A stretch of 64,000 nucleotides of DNA from Variovorax paradoxus NBRC 15149 (GTDB lineage: Bacteria; Pseudomonadota; Gammaproteobacteria; Burkholderiales; Burkholderiaceae_C), in NCBI RefSeq assembly GCF_001591365.1, contig NZ_BCUT01000008.1, positions 124,001-188,000 on the forward strand. The letters are read 5' to 3'. Both the position numbers and the translations under genes were made by a program. The first letter of the stretch is position 1. The number at the start of each line of letters is the position of its first letter. Shown here one piece after another: positions 19,197 to 27,694 of the stretch. Under the pieces are notes generated by a model, which worked only from the letters and a program-made list of their open reading frames with translations, searched no databases and was not told where the DNA came from.

Positions 19197-19660
19197 TCCC
19201 GGTGGTACGGATGGCCCGCGTTGACCGACCAGGCCCGGTACAGCTGCTCCACGAGCAGCACGCGCGCCATCGCATGCGGCAGGGTCAGGTCGGACAGGCG
19301 GATGCGTTCGTGGGCTGCGGCCTTGAAGGCGGGGTCGAGGCCGTCGGGGCCGCCGATCACCAGGGCCACGTCGTCGCCCTCGCCTTGCCAGGCCTGCAGG
19401 CGCGCGGCCAGGGCCTTGGTGGTGAGTGCGGTGCCGCGCTCGTCGAGCGCGACGATGCGCATGCCCTTGGCAATGGCACCCTCGATGCGTTCGCGCTCGG
19501 CCGCATAGAGCGTCTCGAGCGACTTGGAGCCGCGGGGTTCGGTCTTGACGGCGCGCAGTTCGAGCTTGAGCTCGGGCGGGAAGCGCTTGGCGTAGTCGTC
19601 CCAGGCAGTCTGCGCCCAGTCGGGCATGCGCTGCCCGACGGCGACCACCAGCAGCTTCAT
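19193..19660 (-). CDS. rlmH: 23S rRNA pseudouridine-1915 N3-methyltransferase
   Basis: SPOUT-class methyltransferase acting on Psi1915 in helix 69 of 23S rRNA in assembled 70S ribosomes. 155 residues, exactly the usual length, starting MKLLVVAVGQRMPDW; the trefoil-knot SAM site is seen in VIGGPDGLDPAF and the C-terminal HAMARVLLVEQLYRAW with the terminal GHPYHRE. Start overlaps the rsfS stop (ATGA), which fixes it. Confidence 0.96.
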   Translation of the reverse strand: MKLLVVAVGQRMPDWAQTAWDDYAKRFPPELKLELRAVKTEPRGSKSLETLYAAERERIEGAIAKGMRIVALDERGTALTTKALAARLQAWQGEGDDVALVIGGPDGLDPAFKAAAHERIRLSDLTLPHAMARVLLVEQLYRAWSVNAGHPYHRE

Positions 19661-20322
19661 GCGCGGCGGGCAGGCGCCTTCTTGGCCGGCGCCTTCTTTG
19701 CCGCAGGTTTCTTGGCGGCGGGTTTGCCGACCACCTTGACCGGCACGCGCGCGGTCGTGGTCTTGCGGGCCGGCGCCTTCTTGGCAGCGGTCTTCTTTGC
19801 CGGGCTCCGGCTGGCCTTCTCGGCCTTGGCTTCCTGCTCGGCCGCGCGGATGGCGGTCTTGGCCGCGCTCGCGCGCCGCAGGTTGGGCATCTTGGCCGCG
19901 ACCGGCTTCTTCTCCTCGATCACCTTGGAGGCGGTGGCAAGGGCCGGCTTGGTGCCGCCGAGCTTGGCGCGCACCGGCTTGTCGCCCCAGATCTCCTCGA
20001 GGTGGTAGTACTGGCGGATGGCCGGCTGCATGATGTGCGCGACGGCGGCGCCGCAGTCCACGATGATCCACTCGCCGTTGTCCTCGCCCTCGATGCGCGG
20101 CTTGCCGAAGCCGGCTTCGCGCACGGCATCGCGCACGCTGGCGGCCAGCGCCTTGGTCTGCCGGTTGGAGGTGCCCGAAGCCACGATCACGCGCTCGAAC
20201 AGCGGTGAGAGATGCTCGGTATCGAAAACCTGGATGTCCTGCGCCTTGACGTCTTCGAGACCATCGATGATGGCTCGCTGGAGTTTCTGGGTGTCTTTCT
20301 TGGCGGCGGCTTCAGTGGTCAT
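19657..20322 (-). CDS. rsfS: Ribosomal silencing factor RsfS with a histone-H1-like tail
   Basis: Binds ribosomal protein L14 and blocks subunit joining in starvation. The RsfS domain fills about residues 12-120 (LQRAIIDGLEDVKAQDIQVFD, GEWIIVDCGAAVAHIM, YYHLEEIWGD). The other 100 residues are a Lys/Ala/Pro-rich tail (PAKKTAAKKAPARK, KKPAAKKAPAKKAPARRA) resembling H1-like DNA-binding proteins of Burkholderiales; RsfS is usually only 105-120 residues. Start ATG overlaps the nadD stop. The gene order nadD-rsfS-rlmH is classical. Confidence 0.92.
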   Translation of the reverse strand: MTTEAAAKKDTQKLQRAIIDGLEDVKAQDIQVFDTEHLSPLFERVIVASGTSNRQTKALAASVRDAVREAGFGKPRIEGEDNGEWIIVDCGAAVAHIMQPAIRQYYHLEEIWGDKPVRAKLGGTKPALATASKVIEEKKPVAAKMPNLRRASAAKTAIRAAEQEAKAEKASRSPAKKTAAKKAPARKTTTARVPVKVVGKPAAKKPAAKKAPAKKAPARRA

Positions 20323-20951
20323 CAGGCAGGGCGGTAAAGGTGGTGTTGGTCAATATAGCGTGCAACGGCGGACGGAACCAGCGAGGAAATGTCCTCGCCA
20401 AGCGCCGCACGCCGCCGGATGTCGGTGGCGCTGGTGTCCATGGCCGGCAATTCGAGCGCCTCGAAACGCGCGCCAGCCGGCAGGCCGGGCAGCATCTTCG
20501 GATCAAAACGAGCAGTGCCGCCCGTCGATAATGCGCGATACGCTACAGAAACAATAGCAATGCCGAGTATAGCCTGCCAGCCGTGCCATGTCGGCAATGC
20601 GCCGGCCTGGTCGGCGCCCATAATCAGAACGAGCTGGGCGCCGGGCTGTTCCTGCTGCAATTCATGCAGGGTGTCGAGCGTGTAGGTGGGGCCGTCGCGC
20701 AACACTTCGCGGCTGTCGATGACGACCGTGCCCTTCAATCCGCCGAAAGCCAGGCGGGCCATTGCCAGGCGATCTTCCTTCGGCGTCAGCGCCCTGCTCT
20801 TGTGCCAGGCCTGGCCCGTGGGAACAACGTGCAATTCGGCGAGGTCGAGCTGCGCCAATGCGGCCTCGGCCAGCGCGACATGGGCGTTGTGCGGCGGATC
20901 GAAGGCGCCGCCGAAGATGCCGATGCGCGGGGCCGTGCCGGAAGGATTCAC
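20322..20951 (-). CDS. nadD: Nicotinate-nucleotide adenylyltransferase
   Basis: Makes deamido-NAD from nicotinate mononucleotide and ATP. 209 residues with the nucleotidyltransferase start IGIFGGAFDPPHNAHVALAE (HxxH at about 20-23) and the C-terminal TDIRRRAALGEDISSLVP motif. The start is GTG at 20951, overlapping the hemF stop (GTGA); no ATG is available nearby, and the GG-FDP motif must lie close to the N-terminus. Confidence 0.94.
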   Translation of the reverse strand: MNPSGTAPRIGIFGGAFDPPHNAHVALAEAALAQLDLAELHVVPTGQAWHKSRALTPKEDRLAMARLAFGGLKGTVVIDSREVLRDGPTYTLDTLHELQQEQPGAQLVLIMGADQAGALPTWHGWQAILGIAIVSVAYRALSTGGTARFDPKMLPGLPAGARFEALELPAMDTSATDIRRRAALGEDISSLVPSAVARYIDQHHLYRPA

Positions 20952-21865
20952 AACCAGTCGCGCCGCACGATGAAGTCGCTGTACAGCGCGGCTTCGGGGC
21001 TGCCCGGCTCCGGCTGCTGCTGATAGGCCCAGCTGGCCAGCGGCGGCATCGACAGCAGGATCGATTCGGTGCGCCCGCCCGACTGCAGCCCGAAGTGCGT
21101 GCCGCGGTCCCACACGAGGTTGAACTCCACGTAGCGCCCGCGCCGGTACAGCTGGAACGCCCGCTCGCGCTCGCCCCAGGGCATGGCGCGGCGCCGCTCG
21201 ATGATGGGCAGGTAGGCCGGCAGGAAGGCATTGCCCACCGAGCGCAGCAAGGCAAAGCCGTTGTCGAATCCGCCTTCGGCGAAGTCGTCGAAGAAGATGC
21301 CGCCGATGCCGCGCTGCTCGTTGCGGTGCTTGAGGAAGAAATACTCGTCGCACCAGGTCTTGAAGCGCGGGTACTTGTCTTCGCCGAAGGCGGCCAGCGC
21401 ATCGCGGCACACGGTGTGGAAGTGAACCGCGTCGTCCTCGAAGCCATAGCAGGGCGTGAGGTCCATGCCGCCGCCGAACCAGCACACCGGGTCCTTGCCC
21501 TCGGGCAGCGCGGCCAGCATGCGCACGTTCATGTGGACGATGGGCACGTAGGGACTGCGCGGATGGAACACCAGCGAAACGCCCATGGCCTCGAAGGGCG
21601 CGCCCGCGAGCTCGGGCCGGTTCTGCGTGGCCGAAGGCGGCAGCCTGGGGCCGCGCACCTGCGAGAAGCCGCAGCCCGCGCGCTCGAACAGCGCGCCGCC
21701 TTCCAGAATGCAGGTGAGGCCGCTGCCCTGCAGCGCCTCGCCGGGCTCCTTTTGCCAGGCATCGCGCACGCAGGTACCGCCATCGGCCGCCTCGACGGCC
21801 GCGACGATCTCCTGCTGCAGCTTGCGCAGGTAGTCGCCGACCGCTGCCGGGTTGGTCTGTTGCAT
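20948..21865 (-). CDS. hemF: Oxygen-dependent coproporphyrinogen III oxidase
   Basis: Oxidative decarboxylation of coproporphyrinogen III to protoporphyrinogen IX in haem synthesis; cytoplasmic homodimer. 305 residues, the family length, with the conserved blocks PYVPIVHMNVRML, CWFGGGMDLTPCYGF, KTWCDEYFFLKHRNEQRGIGGIFFDDF and the C-terminal ILLSMPPLASW. Needs molecular oxygen, in line with an aerobic organism. Start overlaps the purD stop (ATGA at 21865). Confidence 0.96.
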   Translation of the reverse strand: MQQTNPAAVGDYLRKLQQEIVAAVEAADGGTCVRDAWQKEPGEALQGSGLTCILEGGALFERAGCGFSQVRGPRLPPSATQNRPELAGAPFEAMGVSLVFHPRSPYVPIVHMNVRMLAALPEGKDPVCWFGGGMDLTPCYGFEDDAVHFHTVCRDALAAFGEDKYPRFKTWCDEYFFLKHRNEQRGIGGIFFDDFAEGGFDNGFALLRSVGNAFLPAYLPIIERRRAMPWGERERAFQLYRRGRYVEFNLVWDRGTHFGLQSGGRTESILLSMPPLASWAYQQQPEPGSPEAALYSDFIVRRDWL

Positions 21866-23163
21866 CAGGCGTGCGGGGTGTTGCGCGCGTGGACCGCGCG
21901 GTGTCCGATGTCCTTGCGGTATTGCGCGCCGTCGAAGCCGATGCGCGCGGCAACCTCGTAGGCCCGCTGCTGCGCGAGCTTCACGCTGTCGGCCAGCACG
22001 GTCACGCACAGCACGCGGCCGCCGCTGGTCTTGAGCTCGCCGTCCTGCTGGGTGGTGCCCGCGTGGAACACCACGGCATCGGGCGCCTCGGGCGGAATGC
22101 CGGTGATGCGGTCGCCCTTGCGCGGCGAGAGCGGATAGCCGTGCGCCGCCATCACCACGCCCAGTGCCACGCGCCGGTCCCACTGCAGCTCGACCTGGTC
22201 GAGCGTGCCGTCGGTGGCATGCCAGAACACCTCGAACAGGTCGGACTTGAGCCGCATCATGATCGGCTGCGTCTCGGGGTCGCCCATGCGGCAGTTGAAC
22301 TCGAGCGTCTTGGGATGGCCGGTGGCGTCGATCATGAGGCCGGCGTAGAGGAAGCCGGTGTACGGGATGCCGTCCTTTTCCATGCCGCGGATGGTCGGCA
22401 GGATGATTTCGCGCATTGCGCGCGCATGCACCTCGGCCGTGACCACGGGCGCGGGCGAGTAGGCGCCCATGCCGCCGGTGTTGGGGCCTTCGTCGTTGTC
22501 GAGCAGGCGCTTGTGGTCCTGGCTGGTGGCCAGCGCGGTCACGTTCTTGCCGTCGCACAGCACGATGAAGCTGGCTTCCTCGCCCTGCAGGAATTCCTCG
22601 ATGACGACGCGCGCGCCGCCGTCGTTGTGCGAGACGCCGAACTTGTTGTCGACCAGCATGAAGTCGACCGCCTCGTGCGCCTCCTGCGCGGTCATGGCCA
22701 CCACCACGCCCTTGCCGGCGGCCAGGCCGTCGGCCTTGACGACGATCGGCGCGCCCTTGGCGTCGATGTAGGCGTGCGCCGCCGCGGCATCGGTGAAGGC
22801 CTCGTACTCGGCGGTGGGAATCTTGTGGCGCTTCATGAAGGCCTTGGAGAAGGCCTTGGAGCTCTCGAGCTGCGCGGCGGCCTGCGTGGGGCCGAAGATG
22901 CGCAGGCCGTGCGCGCGGAATTCGTCGACCACGCCCGCTGCCAGCGGCGCCTCGGGGCCGACGACGGTGAGCGCGATCTTTTCCTTGGCAGCCCACTCGC
23001 GCAGCGCGGCGGGCTCGGTGATGTCGATGCAGTCGTAGCGCTCGTCGCTCACGGTGCCGCCGTTGCCCGGCGCCACGTACACGCGGCTGACCCGGCTGGC
23101 CTGCGCCAGCCGCCACGCCAGTGCGTGCTCCCGGCCCCCTCCTCCAATTACCAGTACCTTCAT
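21865..23163 (-). CDS. purD: Phosphoribosylamine-glycine ligase
   Basis: ATP-grasp enzyme joining glycine to phosphoribosylamine, the second step of purine synthesis. 432 residues beginning MKVLVIGGGGREHALAW, with the ATP-grasp core (IVVKADGLAAGKGVVVA, EEFLQGEEASFIVLCDG, GMGAYSPAP) and the metal site ELEFNCRMGDPE-type sequence LEFNCRMGDPETQ. First gene of the overlapped train down to rng. Confidence 0.97.
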   Translation of the reverse strand: MKVLVIGGGGREHALAWRLAQASRVSRVYVAPGNGGTVSDERYDCIDITEPAALREWAAKEKIALTVVGPEAPLAAGVVDEFRAHGLRIFGPTQAAAQLESSKAFSKAFMKRHKIPTAEYEAFTDAAAAHAYIDAKGAPIVVKADGLAAGKGVVVAMTAQEAHEAVDFMLVDNKFGVSHNDGGARVVIEEFLQGEEASFIVLCDGKNVTALATSQDHKRLLDNDEGPNTGGMGAYSPAPVVTAEVHARAMREIILPTIRGMEKDGIPYTGFLYAGLMIDATGHPKTLEFNCRMGDPETQPIMMRLKSDLFEVFWHATDGTLDQVELQWDRRVALGVVMAAHGYPLSPRKGDRITGIPPEAPDAVVFHAGTTQQDGELKTSGGRVLCVTVLADSVKLAQQRAYEVAARIGFDGAQYRKDIGHRAVHARNTPHA

Positions 23164-23201
23164 TCGTGGGCCTTCTTCATTCGCTGTGGATCAATGTTCA
23201 T

Positions 23202-23927
23202 TCATTCGGAGAGCGCGGCGTTGTGATAGACCTCCTGGACGTCGTCCAGGTCTTCGAGCACATCGAGCAGCTTCTGCATCCTGGCTGCGTCCTCGCCGGT
23301 CAGTTCGATCGTGTTTTCGGCGCGCATGGTGACCTCGGCCACCTCGGGCTTGAGGCCGGCGGCTTCGAGCGCATTCTTGACGGCTTCGAAGTCAGCGACG
23401 GCGGTGATCACCTCGATGGCGCCGTCGTCGTCGGTGACCACGTCCTCGGCGCCGGCTTCGAGCGCGGCTTCCATCACCTTGTCTTCATTGGTGCCTGGCG
23501 CGAAGATGATCTGGCCGCAGTGCTTGAACTGGAAGGCGACCGAGCCTTCGGTGCCCATGTTGCCGCCATGCTTGGAGAAGGCGTGGCGCACTTCGGCCAC
23601 GGTGCGCACGCGGTTGTCGGTCATGGTGTCGACGATGATCGCCGCGCCGCCGATGCCGTACCCTTCGTAACGAATTTCTTCGTAATTGACGCCTTCGAGG
23701 TTGCCGGTGGCCTTGTCGATGTTGCGCTTGACGGTGTCGATCGGCAGGTTGACCGCCTTGGCCTTCTCGACCGCCAGCCGCAGCCGCGGGTTGGCGCTGA
23801 GGTCGCCCCCGCCGGCGCGGGCAGCCACGGTGATTTCACGGATGGCGCGGGTCCAGAGCTTGCCGCGCTTCTCGTCCTGGCGGCCCTTGCGGTGCTGAAT
23901 GTTCGCCCATTTGCTGTGTCCGGCCAT
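23202..23927 (-). CDS. YebC/PmpR-family regulator
   Basis: 241 residues of the YebC/TACO1 family: MAGHSKWANIQHRKGRQDEKRGKLW at the N-terminus, then EGYGIGGAAIIVDTMTDNR and the GSVAFQFKHCGQI segment. Members act as transcription regulators (PmpR) or, as shown for several bacteria, as translation factors that relieve stalling; which applies here is not visible. 38 bases before purD in the same direction, so possibly co-transcribed. Confidence 0.92.
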   Translation of the reverse strand: MAGHSKWANIQHRKGRQDEKRGKLWTRAIREITVAARAGGGDLSANPRLRLAVEKAKAVNLPIDTVKRNIDKATGNLEGVNYEEIRYEGYGIGGAAIIVDTMTDNRVRTVAEVRHAFSKHGGNMGTEGSVAFQFKHCGQIIFAPGTNEDKVMEAALEAGAEDVVTDDDGAIEVITAVADFEAVKNALEAAGLKPEVAEVTMRAENTIELTGEDAARMQKLLDVLEDLDDVQEVYHNAALSE

Positions 23928-24033
23928 GGCTTTCTATCTCGCTGTCTTGTGTTTTCAAAAGCAAGCTCCGAGTTTACTGTCCGGCGCGCACAACGGCCGG
24001 CGCGCCAGCGCCAAAGCGGCAAGGTCTTTTGGT

Positions 24034-24039
24034 GATAAT
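24034..24039 (+). promoter_or_regulatory. Putative -10 box (GATAAT) of the chorismatase operon
   Basis: GATAAT ends 6 bases before the ATG at 24046, with no Shine-Dalgarno. It would drive a leaderless message for the plus-strand half of the pigment-like cluster. Confidence 0.4.
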
Positions 24040-24045
24040 CCTTCG

Positions 24046-24834
24046 ATGACGCCATCGCCTTCCGTCGGGCCCGGGAATCCGACCATCCTGCCGCCGCACA
24101 CCCCATTGCCGCTGTACTACAGGAACGAGGCGGAGCACCAGGCGTTCCTGCGGCGCATCTTCGACAGCACCGCCGCCGACTACGACCGCATCGAAAGCGT
24201 GCTGGCCTTCGGCACCGGCCCGTCGTACCGCCGCGCTGCCCTCTCGCAGGCCGGGCTCGCTGCGGGCGCGCAGGTGCTCGACGTCGGCATCGGCACCGGG
24301 CTGGTCGCCCGCGAGGCGCTCAGGATCATCGGCCCGGGGGGCCGGCTCGTGGGCGTCGATCCCAGCGAGGGCATGATGGAACAGGTCGACCTGCCCGGCG
24401 TCGAGCTGGTCCAGGGCGTGGCGGAAGCGCTGCCGCGGCCGGATGCCAGCTGCGATTTCGTGAGCATGGGTTACGCCATGCGCCACATCAGCGACGTGGC
24501 GGCCGCCTTCGGCGAGTTCCACCGCGTGCTGCGCCCCGGCGGGCGCCTGGTGGTGCTCGAGATCACCAAGCCGAACGGCCGCATCGCCACCGCGCTGCTC
24601 AAGGCCTACATGCGCGCCGTGGTGCCGCTGATCGCGCGCGTGGTCGGCCGCCGCAGCAACACTTCCGAGTTGTGGCGCTATTACTGGGACACCATCGAGG
24701 CCTGCATTCCGCCCGAGCGCGTGCTCGAGGCACTGCGCGCCGCGGGCTTCACCGACGTGCGCCGCCACGCGAGCCTTGGCGTGTTCTCCGAATACATGGC
24801 GCGCAAACCAGAAAACACCGTCGAGGCCGGCTGA
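24046..24834 (+). CDS. Class I SAM methyltransferase, UbiE/COQ5-like
   Basis: 262 residues. Rossmann SAM motif QVLDVGIGTGLVAREAL (about 69-85), then GVDPSEGMM and the post-motif VLRPGGRLVVLEITKPNG. The N-terminal FDSTAADYDRIESVLAFG mirrors UbiE (FDSVA..YD). It precedes, by 2 bases, a chorismatase that makes hydroxybenzoate, so it may methylate an aromatic head group of the pigment-like product, or a ubiquinone-type ring. The open frame extends upstream, but the GATAAT box at 24034 favours ATG 24046. Confidence 0.8.
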   Translation: MTPSPSVGPGNPTILPPHTPLPLYYRNEAEHQAFLRRIFDSTAADYDRIESVLAFGTGPSYRRAALSQAGLAAGAQVLDVGIGTGLVAREALRIIGPGGRLVGVDPSEGMMEQVDLPGVELVQGVAEALPRPDASCDFVSMGYAMRHISDVAAAFGEFHRVLRPGGRLVVLEITKPNGRIATALLKAYMRAVVPLIARVVGRRSNTSELWRYYWDTIEACIPPERVLEALRAAGFTDVRRHASLGVFSEYMARKPENTVEAG

Positions 24835-24836
24835 CC

Positions 24837-25868
24837 GTGCAAGTCCAGGGCGAAAACACCTCCTCCTTGCGCGTCGAGCGCCTTTCGCTGCCCGCCAGCC
24901 TTGCGCTGGCCGCCAACGGCCGCGCGCCTTTTGCGGCGCTCGGCTATGGCACGCCGCATGAACTGGCATGGATGCCGACCGTCAATGCACGCGTTCTTTC
25001 CGAACAAGGCGCCATGGCGGACGTGTGGCACGTGAGCGGCGGGCAGGTTGCATCGAGCACCACCGGCATCGCCCGCTGGCGCAGCGACGGACACTGGCTG
25101 CTCGGCGCCATCGACCTCGACGAATCGGTCGAGAAGCAGGATCTTGCCGAGCTCTCGCACCGCGCCTACCGCGACCTGTTCAAGACCCTCGACCAGGCCG
25201 GCACGCCGCACCTGCTGCGCATCTGGAACTACCTGCCGCAGATCAATGCCGACGGCGGCGGGCTGGAGCGCTACCGCCAGTTCAACCTCGGGCGCCAGGA
25301 AGCGTTTTTCGAGGCCGGCCGCGCCGCCTTCGAGGGCGCGCCCGCGGCATGTGCGCTGGGCATCCACCAGGGTGCGCTGTCGATCCGCTTCCTGGCCGGC
25401 CAGACCGCGCCCGTGCCGGTCGAGAACCCGCGCCAGGTCTCGGCCTACCGTTACCCCGAAACCTACGGCCCGCGCTCGCCCACCTTCTCGCGCGCCGCGC
25501 TGGCCGAGATCGGCAATGGCGAGGTGGCGCTTTTCATATCGGGCACCGCGAGCATCGTGGGCCATGAAACCGTGCACCATGGCGACGTGCTGGAGCAGAC
25601 GCGCGAAACGCTGCGCAACCTCGAAGCCGTGATCGCGGCCGCCAACGGCCAGGCCACGGCCAGCTTCGCGCTCTCCATGCTCGACTGCGTGGTCTACGTG
25701 CGGCATCCGGGGGATACCGACAAGGTGCGCGGTGTGCTCGAGAGCGCGCTCGGCGCCGACGCGCCGATGATCCGCCACGCGGTCTACCTGGAAGCGGACA
25801 TCTGCCGCAGCGACCTGCTGGTCGAGATCGAAGCCCACGCCGTCGCACCGGGTCGCCTGCGGGCCTGA
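24837..25868 (+). CDS. Chorismatase (FkbO/Hyg5/XanB2-like, pteridine-dependent-deoxygenase-like)
   Basis: 343 residues. Family members hydrolyse chorismate to pyruvate and a dihydroxycyclohexadiene acid or 3-/4-hydroxybenzoate; XanB2 feeds xanthomonadin and ubiquinone. Visible landmarks are an N-terminal TVNARV...VWHVSG region, LLRIWNYLPQINADGGGLERYRQFNLGRQEAF, SAYRYPETYGPRSPTFSRA and the C-terminal FISGTASIVGHETVHHGD, which correspond to the conserved active-site regions. Start is GTG at 24837, 2 bases after the methyltransferase stop; the next in-frame ATG would cut off the conserved N-terminus. The product subtype (3- or 4-hydroxybenzoate) cannot be read from sequence. Confidence 0.82.
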   Translation: MQVQGENTSSLRVERLSLPASLALAANGRAPFAALGYGTPHELAWMPTVNARVLSEQGAMADVWHVSGGQVASSTTGIARWRSDGHWLLGAIDLDESVEKQDLAELSHRAYRDLFKTLDQAGTPHLLRIWNYLPQINADGGGLERYRQFNLGRQEAFFEAGRAAFEGAPAACALGIHQGALSIRFLAGQTAPVPVENPRQVSAYRYPETYGPRSPTFSRAALAEIGNGEVALFISGTASIVGHETVHHGDVLEQTRETLRNLEAVIAAANGQATASFALSMLDCVVYVRHPGDTDKVRGVLESALGADAPMIRHAVYLEADICRSDLLVEIEAHAVAPGRLRA

Positions 25869-25898
25869 CCCGGCGCGATCGATCGAACCGGCGACCCC

Positions 25899-26702
25899 AT
25901 GTCGATGACCCGCGTGCTGCGCATTCTCACGGCCATTCCGCTTGCGTTGATGCTCTACGCGCTGCTGCTGTTCCTGGGGCTGATTTCGCTGGCCTGGAAC
26001 CTCGTCGCGATGCTGCTCTACCCGGTGATGCCCGAGGCGCCCGCGCGCGCGCTGGGCCGCCTGACCATCGCCTTCGCCTACCGCATGTTCTGGGGCCTGG
26101 CCTCGGTGACCGGGATGATGCGCATCGACGCCAGCTGCCTCGACCCGATGCGCAACGAGCCGGGCGTGATCTTCGTGGCCAACCACCCGACCATGCTCGA
26201 CGCGCTGCTGCTGGTGGCGCGGCTGCCGCGCAGCGCCTGCATCATGAAGGCCGACCTGCTGCGCAACATCTTCCTGGGCGCGGGCGCACGGCTGGCGCGC
26301 TACATCAGCAACGAGTCGGCCCGCACCATGGTGCGCCTGGCCGTGGCCGACCTGCGCAATGGCGGCCAGCTGGTGATCTTTCCGGAAGGCACGCGCACCG
26401 TGACGCCGCCGCTCAATCCCTTCGGCCCCGGCGTGACGCTGATCGCCAAGCTCGCGCAGGCCCCGATCCAGACCGTGTTCATCGAGACCGACTCGCCCTA
26501 CCTCAGCAAGGGCTGGCCGCTGTGGCGCGTGCCGCCGCTGCCCATCGTCTTCAGGCTCCGGCTGGGCCAGCGCTTCGCGCCCATGCAGGACAGCCACGTG
26601 CTGCAATCGGAGCTGGAACAATACTTTCGCCAACACATGGAACAGCGCGCAACCGACGCGTCCCCCGCATGCCAGACGCCTCGCGCACACACCTTGTCCT
26701 GA
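25899..26702 (+). CDS. PlsC-family acyltransferase
   Basis: 267 residues: two N-terminal hydrophobic segments (about 5-55), then the acyltransferase core with the catalytic NHPTMLD box (HX4D, about 95-101) and the FPEGTRT substrate block (about 165-171). Related to 1-acylglycerol-3-phosphate acyltransferases; within pigment (xanthomonadin/aryl polyene) clusters such enzymes are thought to attach the polyene to a membrane anchor. Overlaps the next gene by 34 bases. Confidence 0.82.
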   Translation: MSMTRVLRILTAIPLALMLYALLLFLGLISLAWNLVAMLLYPVMPEAPARALGRLTIAFAYRMFWGLASVTGMMRIDASCLDPMRNEPGVIFVANHPTMLDALLLVARLPRSACIMKADLLRNIFLGAGARLARYISNESARTMVRLAVADLRNGGQLVIFPEGTRTVTPPLNPFGPGVTLIAKLAQAPIQTVFIETDSPYLSKGWPLWRVPPLPIVFRLRLGQRFAPMQDSHVLQSELEQYFRQHMEQRATDASPACQTPRAHTLS

Positions 26703-27445
26703 TCCCCAGCTACAACACGGGCGAACGCCTGTTCTCCACGGTCGAAGCGGCACGCGCGCAGTGGAGCCCGGTCTGGGTGGTGGTGGACGGCAGCACCGAC
26801 GGCACCGGCGAGCGCCTGCAGCAGATGGCTGCCGGCGACCCGGGCCTGCGGGTCTGGCTGCTGCCGCAGAACCAGGGCAAGGGCGCGGCCGTGCTGCATG
26901 GCCTGCGCGCGGCGCGCGAGGCCGGCTTCACGCATGCGCTGACCATGGATTCGGATGGCCAGCACCCGGCCGACCTGATTCCCGCCTTCATGAAGGCATC
27001 GCAGGCGCGGCCCGAGACCATGGTGCTGGGCCGTCCGGTGTTCGATGCCTCCGCCCCGCTGCTGCGCGTGCGCGGACGGCGCGTGTCCAATGGCTGGACC
27101 CAGCTCGAGACCCTGTTTGCCGGCGTCGGCGATTCGCTCTACGGATTCCGCGTGTACCCGGTGGCCGACCTGATCGCCGTGATGGCGCGGCAGCCCTGGA
27201 TGCGGCGCTTCGACTTCGACACCGAGGCCGTCGTGCGGCTGGCCTGGCGCGGCGTCAAGCCCGTGAACATCGACGCGCCGGTGAAGTACCTGAGCGCCGA
27301 GGAAGGCGGGGTCTCGCACTTTCGCTACGGGCGCGACAACGTGCTGCTGACGTGGATGCACGCGCGGTTGATGGTCGAGTTCGTGGTGCGGCTGCCTGGG
27401 CTGGTTTTCCGCAAGCTGCGCGGGGTTCCACCGTTTCAGAAATAG
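26669..27445 (+). CDS. Family 2 glycosyltransferase
   Basis: 258-residue GT-A fold transferase: LVLIPSYNTGERL (nucleotide-sugar start, about 9-21), VVDGSTDGTGE, then the metal-binding DSDGQHP (about 92-98) and the acceptor region FDFDTEAVVRLAWRGVKPVNI. Resembles dolichol-phosphate-mannose-synthase-like enzymes. The C-terminus (LMVEFVVRLPGLVFRKL) may touch the membrane. Start inside the 3' end of the acyltransferase gene. Probably glycosylates the pigment or its lipid anchor (inference from the cluster). Confidence 0.82.
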   Translation: MPDASRTHLVLIPSYNTGERLFSTVEAARAQWSPVWVVVDGSTDGTGERLQQMAAGDPGLRVWLLPQNQGKGAAVLHGLRAAREAGFTHALTMDSDGQHPADLIPAFMKASQARPETMVLGRPVFDASAPLLRVRGRRVSNGWTQLETLFAGVGDSLYGFRVYPVADLIAVMARQPWMRRFDFDTEAVVRLAWRGVKPVNIDAPVKYLSAEEGGVSHFRYGRDNVLLTWMHARLMVEFVVRLPGLVFRKLRGVPPFQK

Positions 27446-27466
27446 CGTTTGCTCGTTATTGGGGAG

Positions 27467-27585
27467 TGCCCGGCAAGCGGTGCGGCGCGGTCGGCCCCAC
27501 TATGCCGGCCGCTTCGCGGCTGCCCTGCGGTGCTCGCGTTTCGGCGGCACAGAGGGGCCGTCCACACCGCACCGCCTGCCGGGCA
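27467..27585. repeat. Long palindromic element A (32-bp imperfect arms)
   Basis: Arms 27467-27498 and 27554-27585 are reverse complements at 28 of 32 positions, enclosing 55 bases that hold a smaller hairpin (GCCGC TTC GCGGC type). Lies in the 464-bp gene-free gap between two convergent operons. Could be a MITE-like repeat or a bidirectional transcription barrier. Confidence 0.65.
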
Positions 27586-27609
27586 GTTGCCGTGACGTTG
27601 ATGCCGCTG

Positions 27610-27644
27610 CCCTCACCCCAGCCCTCTCCCGGAGGGAGAGGGAG
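27610..27644. repeat. REP-like GC palindrome
   Basis: CCCTCACCCCAGCCCTCTCC, GGAGGGAGAGGG and a trailing AG: stem CCCTCTCC/GGAGGGAG-type, of the same kind as the paired elements at 46926-47040 and 49734-49831. All share a CCC(A/T)CCCC spacer next to a CCCTCCCC..GGGGAGGG hairpin, and the trailing AGCAAGAC. Confidence 0.6.
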
Positions 27645-27694
27645 CAAGACGCAAATGCGGCCTCGAAGTGAGGAGAACCAACGGCGGTGCTTCC

